A program made the position numbers and the translations under genes. 64,000 nt of DNA from Ruegeria halocynthiae (GTDB lineage Bacteria; Pseudomonadota; Alphaproteobacteria; Rhodobacterales; Rhodobacteraceae): positions 806,001 to 870,000 of the forward strand of contig NZ_FNNP01000001.1 in NCBI RefSeq assembly GCF_900106805.1. The letters are read 5' to 3'. Below the pieces are notes generated by a model. The model worked only from the letters and a program-made list of their open reading frames with translations. It was not told the origin of the DNA and ran no database searches. The number at the start of each line of letters is the position of its first letter. Position 1 is the first letter of the stretch. This document shows, piece after piece, positions 23,986 to 33,003 of the stretch.

Positions 23986-24999
23986 ATGACAAACGCGCTC
24001 AGCACCCTTTTGGAAACCGTCGACGTCATTCTTGCGGATGGGGCGACCGGCACCAACCTGTTCAACATGGGCCTGCAACCCGGTGACGCGCCGGAATTGT
24101 GGAACGTCGATGCGTCCGACAAGATCAGGGCTTTGTATCAGGGCTCGGTCGATGCAGGCAGCGATATGTTTCTGACCAACACGTTTGGCGGCACAGCCGC
24201 GCGACTGAAATTGCACGACGCCCAGAACCGCGTGGCAGAACTGAACCGTATCGGAGCAGAGCTGGGTCGCGAGGTTGCCGATAAAGCGGGTCGCCCGATT
24301 GTTGTGGCGGGCTCTGTCGGTCCAACCGGAGAGATCATGGAACCGGTTGGCAGCCTGTCTCATGCGGCGGCCGTCGAGATGTTTCATGAACAGGCCGAGG
24401 CGTTGAAGGCCGGGGGCGCGGATGTGCTGTGGCTTGAAACCATCAGCGCACCGGAAGAATTCAGGGCAGCCGCCGAAGCGTTTGCGCTGACCGACATGCC
24501 GTGGTGCGGCACCATGAGCTTTGACACGGCTGGCCGCACCATGATGGGTGTTACTTCATCGGATATGGCAATGATGGTGGAAACCCTGCCCAACCCACCT
24601 GTGGCCTTTGGGGCTAACTGTGGCACCGGCGCGTCGGATATTCTGCGTACGGTGCTGGGTTTCGCCGCTCAGGGAAGTGAACGTCCGCTGATTTCCAAAG
24701 GCAACGCGGGCATTCCGAAATACGTGGATGGCCATATCCATTATGATGGAACGCCCGAACTGATGGGGCAGTATGCCGCCATGGCCCGAGATGCGGGTGC
24801 GACCATTATTGGTGGTTGCTGTGGCACCATGTCCGCGCATTTGCGCAAGATGCGTGAGGCACTGGATAGCGGCCGGCGCGGAGAGCGCCCGACACTGGAT
24901 CAGATTACATCGGCGCTTGGCCCGTTTTCATCAGCCTCAGATGGCACCGGAGACGAGGCCGTGCCTGAACGACGCACGCGCCGCCGCCGCCGCGCCTGA
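23986..24999 (+). CDS. bmt: Betaine/homocysteine S-methyltransferase family protein
   Basis: This zinc enzyme transfers a methyl group to homocysteine to form methionine, with glycine betaine as the likely donor. The TIM-barrel pattern starts with LADGATGTNLFNMGL and FLTNTFGG. Zinc cysteines are seen in FGANCGTGASD and in the paired IIGGCCGTMSAH. The protein ends in an arginine-rich tail (RRTRRRRRA). The assignment to betaine rather than S-methylmethionine as donor follows the common roseobacter Bmt type and is less certain than the family. A terminator for this gene lies inside the 3' end of the convergent hydratase gene. Confidence 0.85.
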   Translation: MTNALSTLLETVDVILADGATGTNLFNMGLQPGDAPELWNVDASDKIRALYQGSVDAGSDMFLTNTFGGTAARLKLHDAQNRVAELNRIGAELGREVADKAGRPIVVAGSVGPTGEIMEPVGSLSHAAAVEMFHEQAEALKAGGADVLWLETISAPEEFRAAAEAFALTDMPWCGTMSFDTAGRTMMGVTSSDMAMMVETLPNPPVAFGANCGTGASDILRTVLGFAAQGSERPLISKGNAGIPKYVDGHIHYDGTPELMGQYAAMARDAGATIIGGCCGTMSAHLRKMREALDSGRRGERPTLDQITSALGPFSSASDGTGDEAVPERRTRRRRRA

Positions 25000-25007
25000 A
25001 TGATTGA

Positions 25008-25784
25008 TTAACGCCCCTCGAATTTCGGGGGGCGTTTTTCCAGAAAGGCCACCACACCTTCGGCAAAGTCGCGGGTTCTGCCGCATTCGCCCTGAAGATG
25101 CGCCTCGGCAGCGAGTTGTTTCGGCAATGTTCTATCGTAAGTACCCCTGATTGCCTGTTTGATCGCCCGGAAACCGGCAGTTGGACCGTTGGCCAGATAG
25201 GCAGCGCGCTCACGCCAGTGCGCATCAAACTGATCGTCAGAAACCGCCTCCCAGATCAGCCCCCAGTCATCTGCCTGACGCGCGCTGATCTTATCCGCAA
25301 ACAAAGCAGCCCCCATTGCCTTGGCAATTCCCATCTGACGCGGCATGAACCAGGTACCGCCAGCGTCGGGCAGCAATCCGATCCGAGCGAATGCCTGCAG
25401 GAAATACGCCCGCTCGGTTGCGATTACGACATCGGCACAGAGCGCGAGATTGGCCCCTGCCCCTGCTGCCGCGCCGTTAACAGCCGCGATGGTTGGAACC
25501 GGGCAATCATAGATCGCCTCAAGCATCGGTTCGTATTCATCCCGCAGTGCGCGTTCGAGATCGATCTTTCCGGTGCTTGACGCGTCGCCCAGATCCTGAC
25601 CAGAACAGAATGCAGGCCCTGCCCCCGTCACAACAATTGCCCGAGCGTGACGCGCTGATTCTTTCATTGCGTGGGTAATCTCGGCCCGCATCTGCGTTGT
25701 CAGCGCATTCATCTTGTCTGGCCGATTCAATGTTAGAACCGCCAAATCGTCGGTAATATCCAGAAGGACCGCTTCGTATTCCAT
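25008..25784 (-). CDS. Enoyl-CoA hydratase/isomerase, PaaG-like
   Basis: This crotonase-fold protein of 258 residues has the oxyanion-hole segments GPAFCSGQDLGD and NGAAAGAGANLALCADVV, and the ARIGLLPDAGGTWFMPR segment with an aspartate typical of the PaaG type (ring 1,2-epoxyphenylacetyl-CoA isomerase). A general enoyl-CoA hydratase role remains possible, since no other paa genes are here. It is convergent with bmt, with 8 bp between stops. Confidence 0.85.
   Translation of the reverse strand: MEYEAVLLDITDDLAVLTLNRPDKMNALTTQMRAEITHAMKESARHARAIVVTGAGPAFCSGQDLGDASSTGKIDLERALRDEYEPMLEAIYDCPVPTIAAVNGAAAGAGANLALCADVVIATERAYFLQAFARIGLLPDAGGTWFMPRQMGIAKAMGAALFADKISARQADDWGLIWEAVSDDQFDAHWRERAAYLANGPTAGFRAIKQAIRGTYDRTLPKQLAAEAHLQGECGRTRDFAEGVVAFLEKRPPKFEGR
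25010..25039 (+). terminator. bmt terminator overlapping the hydratase 3' end
   Basis: AACGCCCC (25010-25017) and GGGGCGTT (25029-25036) form an 8-bp stem followed by further T residues (TTT to 25039). It suits the plus-strand bmt transcript and lies inside the last codons of the convergent hydratase gene. Confidence 0.75.
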
Positions 25785-25856
25785 TTAAACCTCACCTGCG
25801 CAGCGTTGTGCAAAACCCTGACGTAAATGTGGAAAAAGGAAAAGCAGAACCGCGCG

Positions 25857-26312
25857 TCAGTCTTCCAATATTTGGCGCAGGCGTTCCTGTTCTTCCTCGC
25901 TCAGAGCGTCAGAATGGGCCGCTTTTTGATGTTGCGAGCGTTTCCGCAAAAAGCTCCATCCCATGCCTGCCGCGATCAGCAACATGATCGGTCCTGCTAA
26001 CCAAAGCATCAGATTGGCTCCGGTCGTGGTCGGTTTCAGAAGGACATATTCGCCATAGCGATCAACGATGAATTCCACCGCCTCCTGATCCGTATCTCCC
26101 GCGACAAGACGTTCGCGCAGCAGGATACGCAGATCACGTGCAAGCTCGGCGTTGCTTTCATCAATGCTTTCGTTTCGACAGACCAGACAGCGCAAGCCGG
26201 TGCTTATATCTCTCGCCCGCGCCTCAAGCGCCGGGTCGTCGAGCACCTCGTCCGGCTGAACTGCCAAGAGCGGAGACGCAAGCAGCAAAAGGGTCAAAAT
26301 CAGATATTTCAT
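25857..26312 (-). CDS. ccmH: Cytochrome c maturation protein CcmH
   Basis: CcmH is the membrane-anchored thiol oxidoreductase that keeps apocytochrome c cysteines reduced for haem ligation. The mature protein has the LRCLVCRNESI motif (C42, C45) after an N-terminal signal (1-17), and one membrane helix near 102-122. The ATG at 26312 overlaps the ccmF stop by four bases (ATGA), which fixes the start. The short C-terminal tail after the helix matches the simple CcmH/CycL form rather than the CcmH-CcmI fusion. Confidence 0.94.
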   Translation of the reverse strand: MKYLILTLLLLASPLLAVQPDEVLDDPALEARARDISTGLRCLVCRNESIDESNAELARDLRILLRERLVAGDTDQEAVEFIVDRYGEYVLLKPTTTGANLMLWLAGPIMLLIAAGMGWSFLRKRSQHQKAAHSDALSEEEQERLRQILED

Positions 26313-28273
26313 TCGGCAGGCACTCCGCTTGCGGGCGCTTTCCGTGCCCCGGCGGCAACACGGAACCGGCGGTCTGACAGGCTGAGCACACCGCCCAGAG
26401 CCATCAGGATACATCCGCCCCAAATCCAGTTTGCCAGAGGCTTGATGTAGGTCCGCATCACCCAACCGCCATCTGCCTGCTGATCGCCGATCACTACATA
26501 CAGATCACGCAGGAACCGATAGTCAATCGCGGCTTCGGTCGTGGGCATCCGCGCCACCGGATAGTCGCGTTTTTCGGGATGTACCGTCGTTATCTGGCGT
26601 CCATTCTTTTCGACAACCACATCCGCCATTGTCGAAAAGTAATTCGGCCCCTGAACCCGGCGCACGTCCTTTAGCGTCAGGGTGAACTGTCCAACTTCGA
26701 ATGGCTGTCCTGGTTGCACCACGCGGATATCTTCAACCTCCCATGCGGTCAGCCCGGCAATCGCGAATATCGTCACACCCAGTCCGGTATGAGCAACGGC
26801 CTTACCCCAGTCCGCTCCTGGCAGCCGGAACAAACGCGTCAAGCTACCTTTGCGACCTGTACGGCTCCAGAGATCGACAATCGCGCCAAAAGTGATCCAA
26901 GCCCCAAGGAACAGACCCACCGGCCCCAATGCGCTGCGTCCGGTCTGCATAACCCAGACCAATATTGCCAGCGCCAATGCCAGAACAAACGCATAACGCA
27001 GAGACCACGCCGCCCGTCCCAGTCTGCCCCGCTTCCATGGCAGCATTGCCCCGACAGGAAGTACGATACCGAGGGCAATCATGAACGGCGTAAAGGCCGC
27101 ATTAAAGAACGGCGCCCCAACCGAGAGTTTACGGTCAAAGGCCATCTCGGCAACCATCGGCCAGAGCGTGCCAAAGAACACGACGAAACAACTGACCGCC
27201 AGCAGGATATTGTTCAGAATTAGCGCACTTTCGCGGCTAACCATCCCGAACACGCCCTTGGCCTCCATCGATTGCGCACGGGCCGCAAACAGCGTCAACG
27301 CACCGCCGATGAAAATCACCAGAATGAACAGGATGAACACACCGCGCTCAGGGTCATTTGCGAAGGCATGAACCGAAGTCAGAAGCCCCGATCTTACAAT
27401 AAACGTACCGATCAGCGAGAAGCCAAAGGCGATGATCGCCAACAGAATGGTCCAGCTTTTCAGAGCCTCCCGTTTTTCGACCACGATGGCTGAATGAAGC
27501 AGCGCTGCGGCCAGAAGCCATGGCATGAATGAGGCATTTTCTACCGGATCCCAGAACCAGAATCCGCCCCAGCCAAGTTCGTAATAGGCCCACCAAGACC
27601 CCAATGCGATACCAATAGTCAGGAAGATCCACGCCGCAAGCGTCCAGGGCCGCACCCAACGGCCCCACGCCGCATCCACGCGGCCTTCGATCAGCGCAGC
27701 AACAGCAAAGCTGAAGGCCATGCTGAGGCCGACATAGCCCAGATACAGAAATGGAGGGTGAAACGCCAAACCGGGGTCCTGCAACAGAGGATTCAGGTCT
27801 CGACCATCAAATGGCGGCACCGGCAGGCGATCGAACGGGTTCGAGGTGAACAGAATGAATGCAAAAAACGCCACGCCGATTGCGGCTTGCACCGACAGCA
27901 CGCGCGCCTTGAGCGTCGGTGGTAGTCCCCCACCAAACACCGCCGCCAATGCCCCAAAAATGGTAACGATAAAGACCCACAGCAGCATCGAGCCTTCGTG
28001 GTTGCCCCAAGTTCCGCTGATCTTGTACAGCATTGGCTTGGCGGAATGACTGTTCTCTACCACGATCCTGAGCGAAAAGTCAGAGGCCACGAACGCCCAG
28101 ACCAAAGCGCCAAACGAGAACGCCGTCAGTAGGAACTGAGCGATCGCCGCGGGTTCTGCGAAAACCATCCACCCGTTCCAGCGGTTGGCAGCCCCGATCA
28201 GAGGCACCACAGTCTGAACGATGGCGACTAGGAAGGCTAGGATCAGTGCGAAATGGCCGAGCTCTGTAATCAT
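26309..28273 (-). CDS. ccmF: Haem lyase subunit CcmF
   Basis: CcmF is the large membrane component of the haem ligation complex of system I. The tryptophan-rich WWD segment is visible (GSWWAYYELGWGGFWFWDPV near residue 235-255). Conserved histidines and about 15 membrane helices are also present. The ATG at 28273 begins MITELGHFALILAF, which is the usual family start. The 654-residue length is normal. It lies downstream of the holin gene and is coupled to ccmH. Confidence 0.96.
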   Translation of the reverse strand: MITELGHFALILAFLVAIVQTVVPLIGAANRWNGWMVFAEPAAIAQFLLTAFSFGALVWAFVASDFSLRIVVENSHSAKPMLYKISGTWGNHEGSMLLWVFIVTIFGALAAVFGGGLPPTLKARVLSVQAAIGVAFFAFILFTSNPFDRLPVPPFDGRDLNPLLQDPGLAFHPPFLYLGYVGLSMAFSFAVAALIEGRVDAAWGRWVRPWTLAAWIFLTIGIALGSWWAYYELGWGGFWFWDPVENASFMPWLLAAALLHSAIVVEKREALKSWTILLAIIAFGFSLIGTFIVRSGLLTSVHAFANDPERGVFILFILVIFIGGALTLFAARAQSMEAKGVFGMVSRESALILNNILLAVSCFVVFFGTLWPMVAEMAFDRKLSVGAPFFNAAFTPFMIALGIVLPVGAMLPWKRGRLGRAAWSLRYAFVLALALAILVWVMQTGRSALGPVGLFLGAWITFGAIVDLWSRTGRKGSLTRLFRLPGADWGKAVAHTGLGVTIFAIAGLTAWEVEDIRVVQPGQPFEVGQFTLTLKDVRRVQGPNYFSTMADVVVEKNGRQITTVHPEKRDYPVARMPTTEAAIDYRFLRDLYVVIGDQQADGGWVMRTYIKPLANWIWGGCILMALGGVLSLSDRRFRVAAGARKAPASGVPAE

Positions 28274-28347
28274 GGCCCGCTTATACTCCGGCGACCCGGC
28301 ATGTGCCATTAACATTCGTCAAGGATCGCCGCACATAGTGTCGCGCC

Positions 28348-28926
28348 TCAGGTCTTGCGCAGGCGCCGCCAATCCTCAAGTGCTGGATTTGATTCTGCCC
28401 GGCCTACTACCTCGGCCAGCGCTGCATCCGGTCCAGTATCCGCAACACCCGGGCTGTCATCGCGCAGCTCATGGATCATTTCGAGATTGGCGATAACTTC
28501 GGGCACCCGCAGTGCTGTTGCGCCGATCTCCCGTTGAAATTCCTGCGCTTTGATCTGATGTCGCGCACCAAAATAGAACGACACGATAATCCCCAGAAGC
28601 CACCAAAGTGGTTCCGGAACCAAAGCAATCCCCTGCATTCGCGCAGCGAACCATAGCGGATCAAACATTGCCGCAAGAAACAACCCCAATGTACCTAGGG
28701 CCAACGCAGGGCGCGGCAGGCGATTCAACCCGTCCATAAAACGATCAAAACCACCCTTGGCGGGATTTTGGAATTCGGTTCCGAATTGCGCCATTGCTGC
28801 ACTGCGCAATGCCGCGGAGCGCTCGGCGCCCTGATCTGCATTTTCGCGAAAGACCTCAGCAGTCTCGCGGATCACGTTGCGACCTCCGCCAAACAGAAAC
28901 CCAAGAAGACCAGATATCAAACCCAT
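28348..28926 (-). CDS. Holin family protein, GTA-type
   Basis: The 192-residue product begins MGLISGLLGFLFGGGRNVIR. It has two clear membrane segments in the middle (about 72-92 and 98-118), flanked by an amphipathic N-terminal part, and a soluble C-terminus. I recognise the three-helix holin of gene transfer agents and related elements. It overlaps the endolysin gene by 10 bases. Holin and endolysin pairs of this kind release GTA particles by cell lysis in Rhodobacter capsulatus, where they sit apart from the GTA capsid genes, as here. Confidence 0.82.
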   Translation of the reverse strand: MGLISGLLGFLFGGGRNVIRETAEVFRENADQGAERSAALRSAAMAQFGTEFQNPAKGGFDRFMDGLNRLPRPALALGTLGLFLAAMFDPLWFAARMQGIALVPEPLWWLLGIIVSFYFGARHQIKAQEFQREIGATALRVPEVIANLEMIHELRDDSPGVADTGPDAALAEVVGRAESNPALEDWRRLRKT

Positions 28927-29528
28927 CCCGAAATCCTTTTCTGAAAATCATCGTCGCTCAGATGGTACTTGGCGGACAAAAATTCCTCGGCACGCCTGAT
29001 CCAGCCACCTTTCCCTCCTGCGCGCGTCCGAGCGTATTTTCTCAGCGTTGCCCGCTGATCTGCCAAACGGAAATAGTAGTTTCTCCGCGCAACCCCGTAG
29101 GCGTCTCGCAGGGCGAGCGGTCTGGGTTTGGTGGCATCCTTAGTCGCGTGCGCAGTCTGAGGCCCGATCATGCCGTCAACGCTGACGTCATACCCCATCT
29201 GACGCAGGAGGTTTTGAAGGATCTTCACCGCCTGCGCCCCGGCATTCACATACATGTCAAAAACAGACGCCTGCACTGCGCCGGGCAAAAGCCCCACACG
29301 TGGTTTCTCAAAATAATGTTCAAGGAAGATGTCGACGGCTTGTGCCTTGCTCAGCGCCCGCACATCTAGTTGTGTCACCGCGCCATCACGATCCAGATCA
29401 AGACCCAACCGACGCATGGCGTGGATCGTCACCCCGTATTTCGTTGCCCCTCCGGGGTCATCGGGGTCATCCACAAACCCGCCTTCCCGCGCCACGATTC
29501 CGTTTGCGATCTGTCGCACCGTCCGCAT
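28917..29528 (-). CDS. Holin-associated N-acetylmuramidase (GH108 endolysin)
   Basis: This peptidoglycan hydrolase of the glycoside hydrolase 108 family cleaves the glycan backbone. The catalytic glutamate is E15 in VAREGGFVDDPDDPGGATKY, followed by the family's YGVTI. The second part carries a peptidoglycan-binding-like segment (DVSVDGMIGPQTAHA). No signal peptide is present, so export must depend on the holin encoded next. The ATG at 29528 has GAGG at good spacing; the GTG at 29537 has none. With the holin gene it forms a lysis cassette between ccmE and ccmF. Confidence 0.88.
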   Translation of the reverse strand: MRTVRQIANGIVAREGGFVDDPDDPGGATKYGVTIHAMRRLGLDLDRDGAVTQLDVRALSKAQAVDIFLEHYFEKPRVGLLPGAVQASVFDMYVNAGAQAVKILQNLLRQMGYDVSVDGMIGPQTAHATKDATKPRPLALRDAYGVARRNYYFRLADQRATLRKYARTRAGGKGGWIRRAEEFLSAKYHLSDDDFQKRISGWV

Positions 29529-29593
29529 TCTCTTCACCTCTGCTCTGGTCTGGCAGACGGTCGAGCAATTGTATTAATCTGACGCTAGAACAG

Positions 29594-29626
29594 AGGGCGC
29601 TGCATGGCTTTCCCATGCAACGCCCT
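29594..29626 (-). terminator. Long hairpin between ccmE and the endolysin gene
   Basis: AGGGCG-C-TGCATGG (29594-29607) pairs with CCATGCA-A-CGCCCT (29613-29626), giving 14 positions with one mismatch and a short CTTTC loop. It probably ends or attenuates the argC-ccmE transcript before the lysis pair. The T-run is poor on both sides. Confidence 0.55.
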
Positions 29627-29652
29627 TATCGTTTGTAAGAATTCGGAACTGC

Positions 29653-30099
29653 TCAGCTATCGCCGGCTTCCTGATAAACGCCTTGCTCTTTCAGCGCATC
29701 CACGACCTCTTTCGGCATGTAGGTTTCGTCATGTTTTGCTAGTATTTCAGTGGCTTCAAAGACGCCATTCACATAACTACCTGTGCCGACCATTCCCTGA
29801 TTTTCCGAGAACAAATCAGGCAAAACACCGGTAAACGCAACTTTAACGCTTTCACCTCCATCAGTGACAACGAAGTATATAGTTTCACCTTGCCCTCGAA
29901 TGATCGAACCCTCTTCGACCAACCCGCCGATCCGAAACACCTCGGTCGGTTTGGGCGGTTCCGCAATCACCTGACTGGGTGAGCGAAAGAAGTTGATGCC
30001 GTCGCGCATCGCAAATCCGATTAGACCCGTCGCCAGCACCAAGGCTACGACAGCCAGAAGAATGACCTGAACTCGACGACGTTTCTTGAGCGTTTTCAT
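29653..30099 (-). CDS. ccmE: Haem chaperone CcmE
   Basis: CcmE carries haem covalently in the periplasm and passes it to CcmF. It has an N-terminal anchor helix (about 11-31), a beta-barrel OB fold, and the haem-binding histidine H123 in AKHDETYMP. The length of 148 residues is normal. It lies 7 bp after argC and is separated from ccmF by the lysis pair. Confidence 0.96.
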   Translation of the reverse strand: MKTLKKRRRVQVILLAVVALVLATGLIGFAMRDGINFFRSPSQVIAEPPKPTEVFRIGGLVEEGSIIRGQGETIYFVVTDGGESVKVAFTGVLPDLFSENQGMVGTGSYVNGVFEATEILAKHDETYMPKEVVDALKEQGVYQEAGDS

Positions 30100-30106
30100 A
30101 CCGTCC

Positions 30107-31135
30107 TCACGGGAACAGAGGGGCCATCATCAGCCCCTGGGTTTCATCTTCACCTAACATCAGGTTGGCGTTCTGCAAGGCTTGCCCGCTGCTACCTTTT
30201 GTCAAATTATCCAATGCAGCCACGACGATTGCACGCCGTTCGATCCGATCTCCGACTACACCGATATGACAGAAGTTTGACCCACGGACATGATGGGTTG
30301 AAGGTGTCTCGCCAAAGGGCAGCAATTCGATGAAGGGTTCAGATTCGTATGCCGATTGCAGCGTCTCATAAACGCTCTGCGGGTCGCCCTTCACATAAGA
30401 AGTCGCCAGAATACCCCGGTTGGCCGGGATTAAATGCGGCGTGAACTGTACGTGCACAGTACGGCCCGCGAGTTCCGAGAATTCCTGATCAAACTCACCA
30501 AGATGCCGATGTGTACCGCCAACTGCATAAGCATTCGCGCCTTCGCTCAGCTCCGCGTGCAAAAGGTTCTCTTTCATCGCACGTCCAGCACCCGAAACCG
30601 CGCATTTCAGGTCCAGAATGATATCATCCAGATCAATCACACCCGCCGTTATCAACGGCCGCAACACATATTGACCGGTCGCTGCGTTGCATCCGGTCCC
30701 GGCGACTAACCGCGCGGCACGAATCTCATCGCGGTAAAATTCTGTGAGGCCATAAACAGCCTCTTGCTGATGCCCGAGTGCAGTATGTGGATTGCCATAC
30801 CACTTCTCGTATTCATCACCGTCCCGAAGCCGAAAATCTGCTGAAAGATCAACGATTTTCAAACTATTGGGCAGATCCCGGATGACTTCCTGACTGGTCT
30901 TATGCGGCAAGGCACAAAAGCACAAATCGATCTGTGAAAAGTCGATCTCGGAGATTTTGCACAAAACAGGCAAATCCATATGCCGCAGATGCGGAAACAC
31001 CTGCGCCATGGTCTGCCCTGCCTTGCGCTCAGCGGCCAGAGCGGTGATTTCCAGGTTCGGATGCCCGGCAATCAGCCGCACGAGTTCCGCGCCGGTATAA
31101 CCGGAAGCACCCAGAATTGCGATTTTATGGGTCAT
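30107..31135 (-). CDS. argC: N-acetyl-gamma-glutamyl-phosphate reductase
   Basis: The enzyme makes N-acetylglutamate semialdehyde in arginine synthesis, using NADPH. The nucleotide-binding [20 protein letters not shown] is at the N-terminus, and the catalytic cysteine is in [18 protein letters not shown]. The length of 342 residues is standard for the long form. It heads a short run argC-ccmE on the minus strand. Confidence 0.97.
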   Translation of the reverse strand: MTHKIAILGASGYTGAELVRLIAGHPNLEITALAAERKAGQTMAQVFPHLRHMDLPVLCKISEIDFSQIDLCFCALPHKTSQEVIRDLPNSLKIVDLSADFRLRDGDEYEKWYGNPHTALGHQQEAVYGLTEFYRDEIRAARLVAGTGCNAATGQYVLRPLITAGVIDLDDIILDLKCAVSGAGRAMKENLLHAELSEGANAYAVGGTHRHLGEFDQEFSELAGRTVHVQFTPHLIPANRGILATSYVKGDPQSVYETLQSAYESEPFIELLPFGETPSTHHVRGSNFCHIGVVGDRIERRAIVVAALDNLTKGSSGQALQNANLMLGEDETQGLMMAPLFP

Positions 31136-31228
31136 ATCAGACCTCTTTCATTCATGTTCACATGGGGTGACCGCCGCTGTGACGGTCAACGAATTACGAA
31201 ATCGGAAAAGCGCCGTCCTTGACCTAGG

Positions 31229-32038
31229 TCAGGCGGCTTCGAAGGTGATCTGTCGTCGGAGGAACTGCGTCGCACGATCCGTCACCACACCTGGTTTGCC
31301 TGTTGTCAGGAACCCGCCAGCACTGTCGCCCAGCATATTCGGGTGGCGCTGCAAATAATCCGTCAGGCTCTCAGCAACCAGATCACCCTGGCTGTAAACC
31401 TTCACATCCGGCCCAAGAGCCTGTTGGAACGCCTCGGCCATCAGCGGATAATGAGTGCAGCCCAGAATCGCCGCTTGTGGCTCTGGCATCTTACGTTTCA
31501 AGGCATCCACATGGCTGCGCACCAGCGCCTCGGCCAGAATCATATCGCCCTCTTCGATGGCATCGACGACGCCCCCGCAGGCTTGTGCTTCGACATCCAC
31601 GCCAATCGCCCGGAACGCCAGTTCCCGCTGAAACGCGCGGCTAGAGACGGTTGCAGGTGTCGCGAAAAGCGCCACGTGCTGCACCTCAACTTCACGCGGA
31701 GGAGAATTGTCCCCCCACTGCCGTTCCGTCAGCGCCTCGATCAGTGGCACAAAGACGCCCAGCACCCGTTTACCCTCGGGCACACCAGCCTCCTGCATCC
31801 GACGCAGAGCGGCAGCGCTAGCGGTGTTGCAGGCCAGAATCACCAGATTGCAGCCGCGATCCCACAGGTTCTGCACCGCAGTGCGGGTCAGGTTATAGAT
31901 ATCATCGGCATCACGCACACCGTAAGGCGCGTGTAAGCTATCTGCATAATACAGGAAACCAACGTCGGGCAGACGTTTCTGCGCGGCGTTCAAGACGGTC
32001 AGACCGCCCAACCCGGAATCAAAGATGCCTACTGCCAT
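31229..32038 (-). CDS. murI: Glutamate racemase
   Basis: This cytosolic enzyme makes D-glutamate for peptidoglycan. The N-terminal [12 protein letters not shown], the first catalytic cysteine in [14 protein letters not shown] and the second in [14 protein letters not shown] are all present. The length of 269 residues fits. It lies 8 bp after the acyltransferase gene, on the same strand. Confidence 0.96.
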   Translation of the reverse strand: MAVGIFDSGLGGLTVLNAAQKRLPDVGFLYYADSLHAPYGVRDADDIYNLTRTAVQNLWDRGCNLVILACNTASAAALRRMQEAGVPEGKRVLGVFVPLIEALTERQWGDNSPPREVEVQHVALFATPATVSSRAFQRELAFRAIGVDVEAQACGGVVDAIEEGDMILAEALVRSHVDALKRKMPEPQAAILGCTHYPLMAEAFQQALGPDVKVYSQGDLVAESLTDYLQRHPNMLGDSAGGFLTTGKPGVVTDRATQFLRRQITFEAA

Positions 32039-32046
32039 TTGCCCCT

Positions 32047-32925
32047 TCAGGCGCGATGCCGTTCCTCGAATTCATAGCCGTAGTCATAGGACTTCAGCGG
32101 TGTTGGAGACAGCTCATACGTGGCTTTGCGCAGGAAATCCATCATCTTGCGCGTATCTTTGCCCAATGGGTCCAGAACGTCGCGCCCAATGGGGTCGCCG
32201 ACAACCACGCGAACAGGCGTATCAACACGTTTCTTGAACTCTTTGATCAGCAGGCCCATCCGCAGCGTGTTGTGCAGATGGCTGGCAATCTGGAACAGGC
32301 GCGAAGTGTGACCGTCAAAAAATACAGGCAACACAGTCGCGTTCGATTTTGCTACCATCCGCGCCGTAAACCCGCGCCAGCCCGGGTCCATCGGGTAAGA
32401 GAATGGCTTGGCAGCCGTGCTGACTGTACCACCCGGAAATATCCCGATTGCCCCGCCGGCACCCAAATAGTTCAGGGCCGTCTTTCGAGTTTCCAGATTC
32501 AGCTTCATCGCCTCCTTGGTGGCATCGAATGAGATCGGAAGGACAATGCGCTCTAGGTCTTCGGCTTTGCGAAACACATGATTGGCCAGAATGCGAAAAT
32601 CTCTGCGCGTCTGCGAAAGGATGTGGCCCATCATCAGCCCATCCAGAATACCGTAGGGATGGTTTGCGATCAGAATCAGCGGCCCATCTTTGGGGATGTT
32701 CGACAATGCGCCCCCAACCACGTCCAGAGTCAGCCCATAACGATCCGCCATCACCGACCAAAAATCACGCCCCTGCGCGACCTCCTGTTCATACCCGTCA
32801 GCGCGGCGGATCAGGCGCAGGCGGCCGGTGGTGTTTTCCATCAGTTTGATCACCATCCGCCCGCTCCGCGTTTCCGCGGAATGGGCGTAGGAAATGTCAC
32901 GAGCGACGTGATGACGCGAGGGCAT
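32047..32925 (-). CDS. Lysophospholipid acyltransferase family protein (PlsC/hemolysin-like)
   Basis: The 292-residue protein carries the acyltransferase block [18 protein letters not shown] (His and Asp motif) and the glycerol-phosphate-binding [14 protein letters not shown]. It would acylate a lysolipid at the inner membrane, perhaps lysophosphatidate or a lyso-ornithine lipid. Which one is not visible. The start at 32925 has a strong GGAGGA site, so the longer reading from 32970 is rejected. Confidence 0.85.
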   Translation of the reverse strand: MPSRHHVARDISYAHSAETRSGRMVIKLMENTTGRLRLIRRADGYEQEVAQGRDFWSVMADRYGLTLDVVGGALSNIPKDGPLILIANHPYGILDGLMMGHILSQTRRDFRILANHVFRKAEDLERIVLPISFDATKEAMKLNLETRKTALNYLGAGGAIGIFPGGTVSTAAKPFSYPMDPGWRGFTARMVAKSNATVLPVFFDGHTSRLFQIASHLHNTLRMGLLIKEFKKRVDTPVRVVVGDPIGRDVLDPLGKDTRKMMDFLRKATYELSPTPLKSYDYGYEFEERHRA

Positions 32926-33003
32926 TGATTCCTCCGGTTTGATATCGCCTTGATACGACCGAGCAACCAATTTGCCTAGATTTTAAGTCTTGCTTGCAAA
33001 GCT

